Of a stretch of 64,000 bases of DNA, positions 47,791-57,913 are shown piece after piece. Under the pieces are notes generated by a model. It worked only from the letters and a program-made list of their open reading frames with translations. It was not told the DNA's origin and did not search any database. The position numbers and the translations under genes were made by a program. The first letter of the stretch is position 1; the number at the start of each line of letters is the position of its first letter. Source of the stretch: Cellvibrio sp. PSBB006 (GTDB lineage: Bacteria > Pseudomonadota > Gammaproteobacteria > Pseudomonadales > Cellvibrionaceae); NCBI RefSeq assembly GCF_002162135.1, contig NZ_CP021382.1, forward strand, positions 5,144,001 through 5,208,000, read 5' to 3'.

Positions 47791-49134
47791 TTAATCGAAT
47801 TCCGCATCGCCCTTGACGCTGTTGCCATACAATGGCGCCGTTTCCGGTAACTTGTGAAATAATTTGCTGAAATGTTGTTGAACGCGCGCGATATTCATCA
47901 CTGACATGCCGCTCGAAAAGCCGAACCAGACATACAGGCCATTCAGGTCTTTAAACATTGATGGCAAATATTTCGGGCCGGTAATAACACCTTCCAGATA
48001 ACGTTCGTAAAGTAACGGTAGATCATCCAATGTCACTTTGCCGACAAATAACATCGGAATAATTTCCGGCACGCCGGATTGAATGGCGCTACGAATAAAA
48101 TTGACGTTTTCGACGAAACCTTTGACGTAAGAAATATCTTTCGTGAACACCGACCCGCCGGTTAAGGTGCCGCCGCGAAACACGCGCTGGGTAACGCGAT
48201 AACTGTCGTGTTCACTGATGCCGCGTTCCAGGAAGTAGCGATATACTTCGCAAAAATCGGCGCCTTGTTCTGCCAGGTCAACCGCGACAACACGATCACT
48301 GATACGGCGGGCACGTTGCGGAAATGAACTGAAAGTGAGGGTTTCCAGCAGCACGGCCATACCTTCCTGGATCGCGGTAATACGCGGTGATCCGACACTA
48401 AGCCAGGTGGCCCAGGGTTGCTGGCGCCCGTTCAACGTCGTGCCGATATGCACCCAGCCTTCGTGGACTTCCAGAACCTGTAAATCCAGTTCGGAAAAAT
48501 GCGCGCGGCGGTTGATCTTGATGCAATCTCCTCCCGCAGAGGCGTCCGACACAATATCGTCGCTGATTTGCACCCTGACTTCGCCAGGTGAAAAATAATT
48601 ATTCATCCGCTGCAGGAGAATATCGACGGCCTGCTCGGCGTTGATGTGATTGCTGTAGGGACGGTTCAGATGGTCCACCGCTGGCAGGGAGAACACATGG
48701 CATAAGCGCTCACCCAACTGCCGCAATGTTTTGCGGTCGCCGCGAATTTTGTCTTGCGCCGAACCATAGAGCAGGCGGCTGAAATAACCGAACTGGGGCT
48801 GGCCACGGTGGCGCAATAATTCAACAACGATTTGGTATTGCTCGATAGTCGCCTTAAGAATATGGCCCAGCGCATCGCCGCGCCCCAAGTGCCTGCGGAC
48901 ATCGTTCTTCAGGTCTTTCAGATCCTGGTGGACGATATCGGGATCAAAGGCTAATTTCTGCCGTTGATAAAAGTCAGCGTCGATGGCCGGCAACACGCGA
49001 CCGTCCTTGGCGCGGAATGTAGTTTCTAATTCTGCTGGCCATTTAATGGCATCAAGGATACGGATGGGACGTTGAAGTGCTACCAGGCGCGTGGACAAGG
49101 CCTGCAATCGCTCCAGATAGGCTTGGTTTTTCAT
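47791..49134 (-). CDS. DUF1704 / QEGLA-motif putative metallopeptidase
   Basis: This 447 aa protein is of the family annotated as flavohemoglobin-expression-modulating QEGLA motif protein. The name-giving motif appears as QEGMA (AIQEGMAVLLETLTF). HEGWVHIGTTLNG (about residues 219-231) is a His-Glu-x-x-x-His zinc-site candidate, and the family is related to the eukaryotic MATCAP peptidases. No flavohemoglobin gene is near, so the historical name should not be taken as function. A small unknown gene follows on the same strand. Confidence 0.85.
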   Translation of the reverse strand: MKNQAYLERLQALSTRLVALQRPIRILDAIKWPAELETTFRAKDGRVLPAIDADFYQRQKLAFDPDIVHQDLKDLKNDVRRHLGRGDALGHILKATIEQYQIVVELLRHRGQPQFGYFSRLLYGSAQDKIRGDRKTLRQLGERLCHVFSLPAVDHLNRPYSNHINAEQAVDILLQRMNNYFSPGEVRVQISDDIVSDASAGGDCIKINRRAHFSELDLQVLEVHEGWVHIGTTLNGRQQPWATWLSVGSPRITAIQEGMAVLLETLTFSSFPQRARRISDRVVAVDLAEQGADFCEVYRYFLERGISEHDSYRVTQRVFRGGTLTGGSVFTKDISYVKGFVENVNFIRSAIQSGVPEIIPMLFVGKVTLDDLPLLYERYLEGVITGPKYLPSMFKDLNGLYVWFGFSSGMSVMNIARVQQHFSKLFHKLPETAPLYGNSVKGDAEFD

Positions 49135-49382
49135 AGGCAGGTTCCAACAACAGACCGGGTGACGCGTAACGAAAGGTATAAACTGGGAACAGTTTATACC
49201 TTGGCGAACTGATTGTGAGCAAGGTCACTTAAATTCTTCCGAGCATGTCATGGGACTGACAAGGATAAGCGGTAAAAAAATGCTGTCAGTGAGTTGTTTT
49301 TAACCAGCGGCTGGCTTTTATAATGGCAGCCCTTATTCGCGCCCTTGCTCGCAACCGTTATCCGACATCGGGGGACAGGTCC

Positions 49383-49694
49383 ATGGCATACCTGGCACTG
49401 GAAAAACTGCATCAGCTATACGATGGTTACCGGCAACCCCTGCGTGTGGCCGGGCGCGAGTTACTCTTGTTGCAGGAAGAGGGGCGGCTTTATCTGATTG
49501 CCAATCGCTGCCCGCATATGGATGCACCCTTGCACAAGGGCAGTGTGCGGCAACATCTGCTAAGGTGCCCAACCCACGGGATCGAATTTGATCTGCGCGA
49601 TGGGCGCGCCCAAGGTGGTGCGGCAGCGTGCGTCGGTTCGCTTGAATATATTCCGTTGGTTTATGAAGGGAACACCGTGGGTGTTGTGCTTTGA
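49383..49694 (+). CDS. Rieske-type 2Fe-2S ferredoxin-like protein
   Basis: This 103 aa protein is a single Rieske domain. CPHMDAPL gives Cys and His and CPTHGIEF gives the second Cys and His of the cluster, about residues 42-44 and 61-64. ATG 49383 has AGG just upstream; an extension to 49323 adds no recognisable sequence. Such stand-alone Rieske proteins donate electrons to oxygenases or nitrite reductases, but no partner gene is nearby. Confidence 0.88.
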   Translation: MAYLALEKLHQLYDGYRQPLRVAGRELLLLQEEGRLYLIANRCPHMDAPLHKGSVRQHLLRCPTHGIEFDLRDGRAQGGAAACVGSLEYIPLVYEGNTVGVVL

Positions 49695-49811
49695 TCTTTC
49701 GGGCGCCAGTGCGTCCTTTTGCTGTTTGCTCTATTTCCGTGTGGTCTCTAGCCACAATTTATCCAGGTATGCATTGCTGCCTTGGTTCACTTTTAATAAC
49801 AGGAAATCATT

Positions 49812-52643
49812 ATGTCCGTCTTGTCCCGCTTGTTTGGTAAAACTAAAAAAAGCCAACCTGAAACCCGTATCAATAAAATTACCGCACTGGAAAGCCTGTC
49901 GCCTGATGCGCTGATGAGTATCGCCTTGGGTGAAAAAGGCGAGCAGGACGATCAGTTGCGTGTAGCAGCAATTGAACGACTGGATGACGCAAATACTTTG
50001 CGCGATATCGCTTTCAGCTCCACCAGCAACCAGGTGCAGCGTATTGCGCGGCAGCGGCTTGCCGCGTTGGTTGATACAGGCAAGATTGACTTCGATCAGT
50101 TGTCTACGCAATTAGGTGATCCGGTAAAACTTTTTGCGGTGATGAGTTTTTCCCAACAGGCTGATCGGCTTGAACAGCTCTTGTCCTCCATCAATGACAA
50201 TGAACTGCTGTATAAAATGGCTCGCGAAGGCGCTACGGTAAAGCTGCGACAAATTGCTGCCGAAAAAATTGAAGACCGTGAACAATTACAGCACTTGTTA
50301 AAAGACACCAAAGGTAAAGACAAGGCCGTCTATAAAATCGTCAAGGATAAATGTGACCGTTTCCGTGAAGAGGAGAAGTCGATTGCGGCCACCCAAACGG
50401 CTATCGATACGCTCTTGCAATCGCTCGCGCAACACAGTCAGCGTGTGTTCGATGTTCATTACACCGCAAAATTTCATTTGTTACAGCAGCAGTGGCAAGC
50501 ATTGGTTGAACAGGCAAATGAAACACAACAGCAGCAAGCAAACGAAGCCATCGCCGCATGTCAGGTAAAGGTAAACGAGGTGGAAGCAGCAGAGGCGGAA
50601 GCCGAAGCTAAAGCGATTGAACTGGCCAGTGCGGATCAGCATCGCCAGGATATTTTGCAAGCACTTGCCGCCCTGGTAAAACAATTGGCCGTGGGTGAGC
50701 CGGTGGAGGATACGCAGATCCAGCAACTCAGTGCGCAATGGCAAGAAGCGGCAACACACAAGCCTGCTACAGCAAGCGAACAGAAATCTTATGTAACATT
50801 GACAGAAATGATTCCCGCCTTGCAGCAACAGTTGACGCGTTACGGCAGTATTGAAAACCATGTCGCATTATTGGCTAGCGCAGACAGCGATGCTGACGAT
50901 CATCCGCCAGTCTATCGCCATCTCAAGCAACGCCTGGAAGGGAAAAAAATATTTGCAGGCGATACGGTTCCGCAAAATATTCTCGATGCACAGATCGCTT
51001 TGGAGGAATGGGACAAGCAGCGTCAGGCGAAAAAAGCCGAGCAACACCATCTGCAACGGCAAATTGGCGGTTTGATTCGCAAAGCGAAGGACGCCAGTAG
51101 TACCGGTAAATTGCAGCAAGCCGCTGGTTTGCGGCGCGCCATTGAGGAAAAGTTGGCGCAAGCAAAAACAGTTCCTGCGCATTTGCAGGGCCAACTGCAG
51201 CAACTGGATGAAATGCTGGATAAATTGCAGGATTGGAAAGATTACGCTGTGCTGCCCAAAAAACATGAACTTATTGCGCAGATGAAATCTTTCATCGGCA
51301 GCGAGGAGCATCCGGAGGCGCTCTCGATCAAGATCAAGCGCTTACAGGATGAATGGAAATCGCTCAGTAAAGGCGGCGGACTGCACAAAGAAAATCAGGA
51401 GCAGGATCAGGAACTGTGGGAGGATTTTCACCAGTCGGCACAAACAGCTTATCAACCCTGTCGCGAATATTTTGCTGAGCAGGCGGCTGTTCGTCAGCGC
51501 AATCTGGAAAGCTGCAAGGCCTTGGTCGAGCAATTAAAAACCTACGAACAGAATTATGCCTGGGATGCTGCTGACTGGAAGGCAGTCGAAAAAGTTGTGC
51601 GTCTGGCGCGTCAGGAATGGCGCAGTTACTCACCCACCGAGCGCGCAGCAACTCAACCGGTATTGGCAGAGTTTGATGCCGTGCTTGAGCGCATCGATCA
51701 AAAGCTGAATGATGAGCGAAACAAGAATGCCGCGCAAAAACAAAACCTGATTGCGCGCGCAAAGCAATTATTGGAACAGGAAGATACCCGCGCAGCGATA
51801 GACGAGGTCAAACAATTGCAAGCGCAGTGGCAACAGGTTGGGGTGATGGCGCGTTCGCTTGATCAAAAACTCTGGCGCGAATTCCGCGCTGCATGCGATG
51901 CAATCTTTGCCAAGAAACAACAACAGACCGCAGAGTTTAAAGGGGAGCTGGAGGCTAACCTGACGGCGGCTGAGCAGCTAATTGCCCGGATGCGGGAGTT
52001 GACCGAACTGAACGGTCAGGCACTTATGGATGCACGTAAAGATGTAGACGAATTGCAGCAGCAATATACGGCGCTGGGATTTTTGCCCAAGGCGAAGGCA
52101 AACGGAATCAAGAGTGCATTCGTGCAAGCTGTCGATGCCTTCGAAACAAAAATAAAACGTGAACGCCAGCTCGCCCGCCAGCAGGTCTGGTTGAATTTGT
52201 TTGCAGCCAACGATCAACTGCGTGAGTGCCAATGGTCGTTGCTCAAGGTGACTGATGTTGAACAGGCGGATGCATTGAAAGCTGATGCAATGGCAAATAT
52301 ACCTGCTGATCAATTGCCCTCGGGTGGTTTGAAAGCACTACAGCAAAAACTGGAATCTACTCTGGCGGAAACCCGGGTCGAGCAACATCTGGCAGATCTG
52401 CGATTGTTGTGTATTCGTGCCGAAATTCTTACCGGTGCGACCACACCGGCACAAGATCAGGCGTTACGGATGGAGTATCAGGTTAAACAACTTGAGCAGA
52501 ACTTTGGTCAAAAACCGGCGGATGCGCGCACCGCATTCGATGGTTTGGTGTTCGAATGGCTGGCTGTCGGTCCGGTATCTGCCGCAGACTATGCGCCGCT
52601 TTTTACCCGGTTCCATAACTGCTGGTTGAACGTCGTCCGCTAG
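49812..52643 (+). CDS. Large DUF349 coiled-coil protein
   Basis: This 943 aa protein is almost entirely helical, rich in Gln, Ala, Lys and Glu. It contains several DUF349 units, for example around LQDEWKSLSKGGG, VRLARQEWRSYSP, LQAQWQQVGVMAR and LQQQYTALGF, roughly residues 490-800. The N-terminal region (DDANTLRDIAFSS, REGATVKLRQIAAEKIED) looks HEAT-like. There is no signal peptide, so it is cytoplasmic. mtgA begins 9 nt after its stop, so the two form an operon. Function is not established. Confidence 0.88.
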   Translation: MSVLSRLFGKTKKSQPETRINKITALESLSPDALMSIALGEKGEQDDQLRVAAIERLDDANTLRDIAFSSTSNQVQRIARQRLAALVDTGKIDFDQLSTQLGDPVKLFAVMSFSQQADRLEQLLSSINDNELLYKMAREGATVKLRQIAAEKIEDREQLQHLLKDTKGKDKAVYKIVKDKCDRFREEEKSIAATQTAIDTLLQSLAQHSQRVFDVHYTAKFHLLQQQWQALVEQANETQQQQANEAIAACQVKVNEVEAAEAEAEAKAIELASADQHRQDILQALAALVKQLAVGEPVEDTQIQQLSAQWQEAATHKPATASEQKSYVTLTEMIPALQQQLTRYGSIENHVALLASADSDADDHPPVYRHLKQRLEGKKIFAGDTVPQNILDAQIALEEWDKQRQAKKAEQHHLQRQIGGLIRKAKDASSTGKLQQAAGLRRAIEEKLAQAKTVPAHLQGQLQQLDEMLDKLQDWKDYAVLPKKHELIAQMKSFIGSEEHPEALSIKIKRLQDEWKSLSKGGGLHKENQEQDQELWEDFHQSAQTAYQPCREYFAEQAAVRQRNLESCKALVEQLKTYEQNYAWDAADWKAVEKVVRLARQEWRSYSPTERAATQPVLAEFDAVLERIDQKLNDERNKNAAQKQNLIARAKQLLEQEDTRAAIDEVKQLQAQWQQVGVMARSLDQKLWREFRAACDAIFAKKQQQTAEFKGELEANLTAAEQLIARMRELTELNGQALMDARKDVDELQQQYTALGFLPKAKANGIKSAFVQAVDAFETKIKRERQLARQQVWLNLFAANDQLRECQWSLLKVTDVEQADALKADAMANIPADQLPSGGLKALQQKLESTLAETRVEQHLADLRLLCIRAEILTGATTPAQDQALRMEYQVKQLEQNFGQKPADARTAFDGLVFEWLAVGPVSAADYAPLFTRFHNCWLNVVR

Positions 52644-52652
52644 GGAATCGCT

Positions 52653-53369
52653 GTGGCCAATCCCTTATCTGTTGTGCGAGTGACCGGTCGCTATCTCAAG
52701 CGCGCGCTGCTGGTATGTCTGGTGTTACTGCTGGCATACCAGTTGTGGGTGTTTGCCAATTTGCTGTGGTGGAAGTGGTTCAACCCGGTGGAAACCAGTT
52801 TTATGGCGTTGCGCCTTGATGAATTGCGCGAGAAAAATCCTGACATCGAGCTGCGCCATCAATGGGTTCCCTATGAGCGAATTTCCATTCACTTGAAACG
52901 CGCAGTGGTGGCGACGGAAGATGATAAATTCATTGACCATCATGGCTTCGACTGGGAAGGCATCAAGGTGGCGTTGGAAAAAAACCAGCGGCGCGGCCGC
53001 CTTTCAGCAGGCGGTTCTACCATCACCCAGCAACTTGCCAAAAATCTGTTTTTATCCCCTAAACGGAGCTACGTGCGCAAATTACAGGAAGCCGTCATCG
53101 CTGGCATGATAGAGGCGCTTTGGGATAAGCGCCGCATCCTGGAGGTTTATCTGAATGTGGTGGAGTGGGGCGATGGGGTTTACGGCGCAGAGGCGGCCGC
53201 ACGTCACTATTTTGAGACCTCCGCCGCGAATCTCAATAAAGCCCAGGCTGTGAGGATCGCCGTTATGCTGCCAAATCCGCGGCGCTTCGAGCGACGCTAT
53301 CCCGACTATCTGGTAACTCACTCCCGCCGTATTCAGGCACGTATGCACTACACCCGGGTGCCCGATTAA
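52653..53369 (+). CDS. mtgA: Monofunctional biosynthetic peptidoglycan transglycosylase
   Basis: This 238 aa inner-membrane enzyme polymerises lipid II into glycan strands. One N-terminal membrane helix (about residues 16-33) anchors a GT51 domain. ATEDDKFIDHHGFDWEGI contains the first catalytic Glu, GGSTITQQLAKNLFLS the conserved motif 2, and RRILEVYLNVVEWGDGVYG the later motifs. No transpeptidase domain is present. The start is GTG 52653 with AGGGAA 5 nt upstream. Confidence 0.96.
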   Translation: MANPLSVVRVTGRYLKRALLVCLVLLLAYQLWVFANLLWWKWFNPVETSFMALRLDELREKNPDIELRHQWVPYERISIHLKRAVVATEDDKFIDHHGFDWEGIKVALEKNQRRGRLSAGGSTITQQLAKNLFLSPKRSYVRKLQEAVIAGMIEALWDKRRILEVYLNVVEWGDGVYGAEAAARHYFETSAANLNKAQAVRIAVMLPNPRRFERRYPDYLVTHSRRIQARMHYTRVPD

Positions 53370-53532
53370 GGGCGCCGGTCGTTTATCTTCTTTATATCTC
53401 CGGCTATGCACGAAACCACGGATGTTACGGTTCTCGCCTGCGGGCTTTTACGTTACAATCGCGCGTTTTTATATTTCGGCAGTAGATGCCGGTTGAAAAT
53501 CGTTAACCTGATGACTTCATGAGGTGATTGTC

Positions 53533-53817
53533 ATGCCTATTTACGAATACCTGTGTCAATCCTGTAACCATGAATTGGAAGCGATTCAAAAGCTGAGTGA
53601 AGCTCCCTTGGTGGAGTGCCCGGCTTGTGCGCAACCGACCTTGAAAAAGAAAATTTCAGCAGCTGGCTTCCGTCTGAAGGGCGGTGGTTGGTATGAAACC
53701 GACTTTAAATCCGGCAACAAGAAAAATCTGGCGGGCGAGGGCAGCAAGCCGGCTGGCTCCGGTGATACCAAACCGGCCGCCGCACCCGCCGCCAGCTCTA
53801 CGCCGGCCAGTGCGTAA
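53533..53817 (+). CDS. FmdB-family zinc-ribbon protein
   Basis: This 94 aa protein opens MPIYEYLCQSCNHELEAIQK, the FmdB signature, with a zinc ribbon formed by CQSC and CPAC (about residues 8-11 and 34-37). The C-terminal half is a low-complexity Gly/Ala/Pro/Ser tail. ATG 53533 has GAGGTG 6 nt upstream. Its place directly before aspS is conserved in many Gammaproteobacteria. It is named after a putative regulator, but its function is not settled. Confidence 0.92.
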   Translation: MPIYEYLCQSCNHELEAIQKLSEAPLVECPACAQPTLKKKISAAGFRLKGGGWYETDFKSGNKKNLAGEGSKPAGSGDTKPAAAPAASSTPASA

Positions 53818-53872
53818 TCGGCGTTCATGCCGCAACGTTTATCAGTGACTTTCAAGACAACAGGAAAATGCT

Positions 53873-55660
53873 ATGCGCAGTGAATACTGTGGCGCTCTAA
53901 ATGCCTCTTTTATTGATCAGGAAGTGACCCTCTGCGGATGGGTTGATCGTCGTCGCGACCACGGCGGCGTTATTTTTATCGACCTGCGTGACCGTGACGG
54001 TATTGTGCAGGTGGTGTTTGATCCTGATGGCAAAGAGAATTTTGCGCTCGCGGACAAAGTGCGCAGCGAATATGTTTTGCAGGTCACTGGTAAGGTCCGT
54101 GCCCGCACCGCTGCGACGGTGAACCCGAACATGCCAACCGGTGAGATTGAGGTGTATGGCACGGGTTTGAAGATCCTCAACGAAGCGGAAACCATTCCAT
54201 TTCCCCTCGACAGCTATGCCAACGTCGGTGAAGACGTGCGCCTGAAGTACCGCTTCCTGGACCTGCGTCGCACCGAGATGCAGAAGAACCTGCGTTTCCG
54301 TTCGCAAGTAACCAGCGCCATTCGCCGCTACCTGGACACCAATGGTTTCATCGATGTGGAAACCCCGATACTGACCCGGGCCACCCCGGAAGGCGCGCGC
54401 GACTATCTGGTGCCATCGCGTACTCACGATGGCAAATTCTTCGCTTTGCCCCAATCACCGCAGCTTTTCAAACAATTGCTGATGGTGGCCGGCTTCGATC
54501 GTTACTATCAAATCGCCAAGTGCTTCCGCGATGAAGACCTGCGTGCGGACCGCCAGCCAGAATTCACCCAGATCGATATTGAAACCTCCTTTATGTCGCA
54601 AGAGCAGATCATGTCGGTAACCGAAGGCATGGTGCGCGAACTGTTCCGCGATTTGATGGGTGTGGAGTTCCCAGAGTTACAGCGCATGCCTTTCTCAGAA
54701 GCGATTGCCAAATATGGCTCGGACAAGCCGGATATGCGTATCCCGCTGGAGATGGTGGATATCAAGGATCTGGTTACCGATGTGGAGTTCAAGGTCTTTG
54801 CCGGTCCCGCCAACGATCCGAAAGCCCGCGTCACTGCGCTGAAAGTACCCGGTGGCAACGATAAATTGACCCGCAAACAAATCGACGACTACACCAAGTT
54901 TGTCGGCATTTATGGTGCAAAAGGTCTGGCCTATATCAAGGTCAACGATAAATCTGACCTGGAAGAAGGCTTGCAATCACCCATCGTGAAGAACCTGCCG
55001 GTGCCGGTGCGCGCGGCGATTCTGGAGCGCGTGGGTGCGGAAAACGGTGACCTCATCTTCTTCGGCGCTGACAAACACAAGGTTGTCACTGAGGCACTGG
55101 GTGCTTTGCGCTGCAAGCTGGGTGCAGACCTGAACCTCTACACCTGCGAGTGGGCGCCATTGTGGGTGGTGGACTTCCCCATGTTCGAAGAGGACGACAA
55201 AGGCAACTGGAGTGCGCTGCACCATCCGTTTACCGCGCCTTCTTGTTCACCCGAAGAGCTTGCTGCTAACCCCGGCTCCGCCCTGTCACAAGCATATGAC
55301 CTGGTATTGAACGGCACAGAATTGGGTGGTGGTTCAGTCCGTATCCACACCCAACCCATGCAGCAAGCCGTGTTCAACCTGTTGGGTATTAATGAAGAAG
55401 AACAACGCGAGAAGTTCGGCTTCCTGTTGGACGCCCTGAAGTACGGCGCTCCACCACACGGCGGTTTGGCCTTCGGTCTCGACCGCTTGATCATGCTGAT
55501 GACCGGCTCCAGCTCAATCCGCGACGTCATCGCCTTCCCCAAGACCCAGAGCGCCGCCTGCGTTATGACCGATGCACCGGGTGCGGTGGATGAGTTACAA
55601 CTGCGTGAGTTGCACATTCGTTTGAGAAAGAAAGAGCAAGCAGCTCCGGTTTCTGAGTAG
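53873..55660 (+). CDS. aspS: Aspartyl-tRNA synthetase
   Basis: This 595 aa class II synthetase has an N-terminal OB-fold anticodon-binding domain (about residues 15-105), the bacterial GAD insertion in the middle, and class II motifs 2 ([16 protein letters not shown]) and 3 ([13 protein letters not shown]). The bacterial length distinguishes it from the short archaeal type. Whether it charges only tRNA-Asp depends on whether a separate asparaginyl enzyme exists, which this window cannot show. It is followed by a hairpin element and a REP-like element before yebC. Confidence 0.97.
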   Translation: MRSEYCGALNASFIDQEVTLCGWVDRRRDHGGVIFIDLRDRDGIVQVVFDPDGKENFALADKVRSEYVLQVTGKVRARTAATVNPNMPTGEIEVYGTGLKILNEAETIPFPLDSYANVGEDVRLKYRFLDLRRTEMQKNLRFRSQVTSAIRRYLDTNGFIDVETPILTRATPEGARDYLVPSRTHDGKFFALPQSPQLFKQLLMVAGFDRYYQIAKCFRDEDLRADRQPEFTQIDIETSFMSQEQIMSVTEGMVRELFRDLMGVEFPELQRMPFSEAIAKYGSDKPDMRIPLEMVDIKDLVTDVEFKVFAGPANDPKARVTALKVPGGNDKLTRKQIDDYTKFVGIYGAKGLAYIKVNDKSDLEEGLQSPIVKNLPVPVRAAILERVGAENGDLIFFGADKHKVVTEALGALRCKLGADLNLYTCEWAPLWVVDFPMFEEDDKGNWSALHHPFTAPSCSPEELAANPGSALSQAYDLVLNGTELGGGSVRIHTQPMQQAVFNLLGINEEEQREKFGFLLDALKYGAPPHGGLAFGLDRLIMLMTGSSSIRDVIAFPKTQSAACVMTDAPGAVDELQLRELHIRLRKKEQAAPVSE

Positions 55661-55669
55661 TATCGGAGT

Positions 55670-55775
55670 GGGGAGTTGGGTTGCGGGGTGCGAGACACGC
55701 CGTAAACCCATCCATGGGGGCTCAACAACGGCATCCATGCCGTTGATGGTCTCGCACCCCGCAACCCAACTCCTC
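55670..55775 (+). repeat. Large hairpin element with conserved apical core, copy B
   Basis: Arms 55670-55696 and 55749-55775 pair over 27 positions with one G-T pair. The 52-nt apical region includes CAACGGC (55725-55731) and GCCGTTG around a 6-nt loop. The apical region matches the reverse complement of copy A almost base for base, but the arms have a different sequence. Confidence 0.9.
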
Positions 55776-55793
55776 GATGATGTGTAGAAGAAG

Positions 55794-55826
55794 TAGGTCG
55801 GATTAGCCGCAGGCGTAATCCGACAC
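55794..55826. repeat. REP-like palindrome, copy 5
   Basis: GTCGGATTA (55798-55806) and TAATCCGAC (55817-55825) are preceded by GTAG. It lies 18 nt after hairpin copy B and 24 nt before the yebC start. Confidence 0.9.
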
Positions 55827-55850
55827 AATAAGAAAGTTTGGAGGAAAACC

Positions 55851-56597
55851 ATGGCTGGCCACAGCAAATGGGCAAATATCAAACACCGTAAAGCCCGTCA
55901 AGACGCCAAAAAAGGCAAAGTCTTCACCAAAGTTATTCGTGAACTGACCGTTGCAGCCAAAGGCGGCCCCAACCCGGCTGATAACCCGCGCCTGCGCGCT
56001 GCGGTCGATAAAGCGCTCAGCGAAAACATGAAGCGCGACACCATCGACAAAGCCATTGCGCGCGGCGCCGGTACTGCTGATGGGGATAACTACGAGGAAA
56101 TTACCTACGAAGGTTATGGTGTCGGCGGTGTTGCTTTTATCGTGGAATGCATGACGGACAACCGCAATCGCACCGTGGGTGAGGTGCGTCACGCTTTTAC
56201 CAAACGCGGCGGAAACCTGGGTACCGACGGTTCGGTCGCCTATTTATTCAGTCGTAAAGGGCAGATCAGTTTCGAGCCAGGTATTGATGAAGACAAATTA
56301 ATGGAAGCTGCATTGGAAGCTGGGGCTGACGATGTGATTACCAACGATGATGGTTCCTATGACGTGATGACGTCCTTTGAAGATTATCTCAATGTAAAAG
56401 ATGCGCTCCTTGAAGCCGGGTTCAAACCAGCCAGTGCGGATATCGCGATGATCCCTTCAGTAACGGTTTCGCTGGATAAAGAGGGCGCGGAAAAAATCCT
56501 GGGGTTGGTCGATATGCTCGAAGATCTGGACGATGTACAGAATGTCTACACCAATGCCGACATTCCGGATGATGTAATGGAGCAACTTAACTCATAA
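55851..56597 (+). CDS. yebC: YebC/PmpR family protein
   Basis: This 248 aa cytoplasmic protein opens [22 protein letters not shown] and continues [15 protein letters not shown], the unmistakable family start. It has three domains in the usual size. Members act as DNA-binding regulators or, by recent work on the family, help ribosomes through proline stretches; which role applies here is not shown. It precedes ruvC, as in many Proteobacteria. AGGAAAACC lies before the ATG. Confidence 0.96.
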   Translation: MAGHSKWANIKHRKARQDAKKGKVFTKVIRELTVAAKGGPNPADNPRLRAAVDKALSENMKRDTIDKAIARGAGTADGDNYEEITYEGYGVGGVAFIVECMTDNRNRTVGEVRHAFTKRGGNLGTDGSVAYLFSRKGQISFEPGIDEDKLMEAALEAGADDVITNDDGSYDVMTSFEDYLNVKDALLEAGFKPASADIAMIPSVTVSLDKEGAEKILGLVDMLEDLDDVQNVYTNADIPDDVMEQLNS

Positions 56598-56712
56598 AAC
56601 CACCTTCTCCTGCGGCAACTGGTGCTAGCCAGCTTGCCGCCGCTCTTGCGCTTGCGACAGGCGCCACTCCATGTGACACTTCCCCCACCTTTTAAGACGC
56701 GCACTTATCCTT

Positions 56713-57231
56713 ATGGCACTGATCTTGGGTATCGACCCTGGCTCCCGCAAAACCGGCTTCGGCATTATCAATGCTGTGGGGCGGAAGGCGGAGTATGTTA
56801 CCAGCGGCGTGATTCGCGTTCCCGACCTCGACCTGCCCGAACGCCTCAAGATTATCTTTGACTCCGTTACCCAGATTATTCAGCAGTATTGCCCCCAGGA
56901 GATGGCGATTGAACAGGTGTTCATGGCCAAGAATGCCAGTTCGGCACTCAAGTTGGGGCAGGCGCGGGGAGCAGCCATCGTGGCGGCAGTCGCCTTGGCC
57001 TTGCCGGTGTCGGAATATGAGGCGCGCAAGGTCAAGCAATCGGTGGTAGGGCATGGGGCGGCGGATAAAACTCAGGTTCAGCATATGGTGAAAACCCTGT
57101 TGAAACTGCCAGCTGAGCCTCAGGAGGATGCGGCGGATGCGTTGGCAGTAGCGCTGTGTCACGCCAATACGCAACAACATTTGATTAAACTTGCCGGTTC
57201 CAGCAGCTTCCGCCGGGGCAGGGTGATTTAA
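56713..57231 (+). CDS. ruvC: Holliday junction resolvase RuvC
   Basis: This 172 aa endonuclease cuts Holliday junctions. The catalytic acids are in [13 protein letters not shown] (Asp7), AIEQVF (Glu), and [14 protein letters not shown] (two Asp near residue 140). It begins the ruvCAB set, with 47 nt to ruvA. Confidence 0.97.
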   Translation: MALILGIDPGSRKTGFGIINAVGRKAEYVTSGVIRVPDLDLPERLKIIFDSVTQIIQQYCPQEMAIEQVFMAKNASSALKLGQARGAAIVAAVALALPVSEYEARKVKQSVVGHGAADKTQVQHMVKTLLKLPAEPQEDAADALAVALCHANTQQHLIKLAGSSSFRRGRVI

Positions 57232-57278
57232 TCGAACAATATCAGAGCCAGAAGCCGGATTAACCAGAGTGAGTTTTC

Positions 57279-57896
57279 ATGATAGGACGTTTACGCGGAA
57301 CCGTTATTGAGAAGCAACCGCCATATTTGTTGCTGGATGTAAATGGTGTGGGCTATGAATTGCAGGCTCCTATGACGACTTTTTATCGTTTGCCTGCACT
57401 GGGTGTTGAGGTGGTGCTGCACACGCATCTTTCTATTACCGAAAACCTGCATCAATTGTTTGCGTTCATTGATCAACGTGATCGCGCACTGTTTCGGACG
57501 CTGATTAAAGTGAATGGTGTCGGCCCCAAACTGGCAATTGCGATTTTATCCGGTATGGAAGCAGACGATATTGCGCGCTGTGTGCGTGAACACAATATTA
57601 CGGCGCTGACCAAGCTTCCGGGAATTGGAAAAAAAACGGCCGAGCGATTGGTCATTGAATTACAGGATCGACTCAAAACCTGGGATTTACCCCACGCAGA
57701 ACATCTGCCGGATAATCACCAGCAAGGCGTATTGAACACCAATGAGGTGTTGGCAGAAGCGGAAAGTGCATTGATTGCCCTGGGTTATAAACCGGTTGAT
57801 GCGGCGAAGATGATTGCCTCCGCAGCAAAACATCATCCGGAGGCGAGCAGCCAGGAACTTATTCGTTTGGCATTGCGCAGCATAGCGCCGGTCTAA
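57279..57896 (+). CDS. ruvA: Holliday junction branch migration protein RuvA
   Basis: This 205 aa protein forms the tetrameric clamp on Holliday junctions. The opening MIGRLRGTVIEKQPPYLLLDVNGVGYE is typical. Helix-hairpin-helix motifs appear as LIKVNGVGPKLAI and LTKLPGIGKKTAERLVIEL, and the C-terminal domain III (LIALGYKPVDAAKMI) contacts RuvB. It is separated by 17 nt from ruvB. Confidence 0.97.
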   Translation: MIGRLRGTVIEKQPPYLLLDVNGVGYELQAPMTTFYRLPALGVEVVLHTHLSITENLHQLFAFIDQRDRALFRTLIKVNGVGPKLAIAILSGMEADDIARCVREHNITALTKLPGIGKKTAERLVIELQDRLKTWDLPHAEHLPDNHQQGVLNTNEVLAEAESALIALGYKPVDAAKMIASAAKHHPEASSQELIRLALRSIAPV

Positions 57897-57913
57897 CCTG
57901 ATGGTGAAAACGT

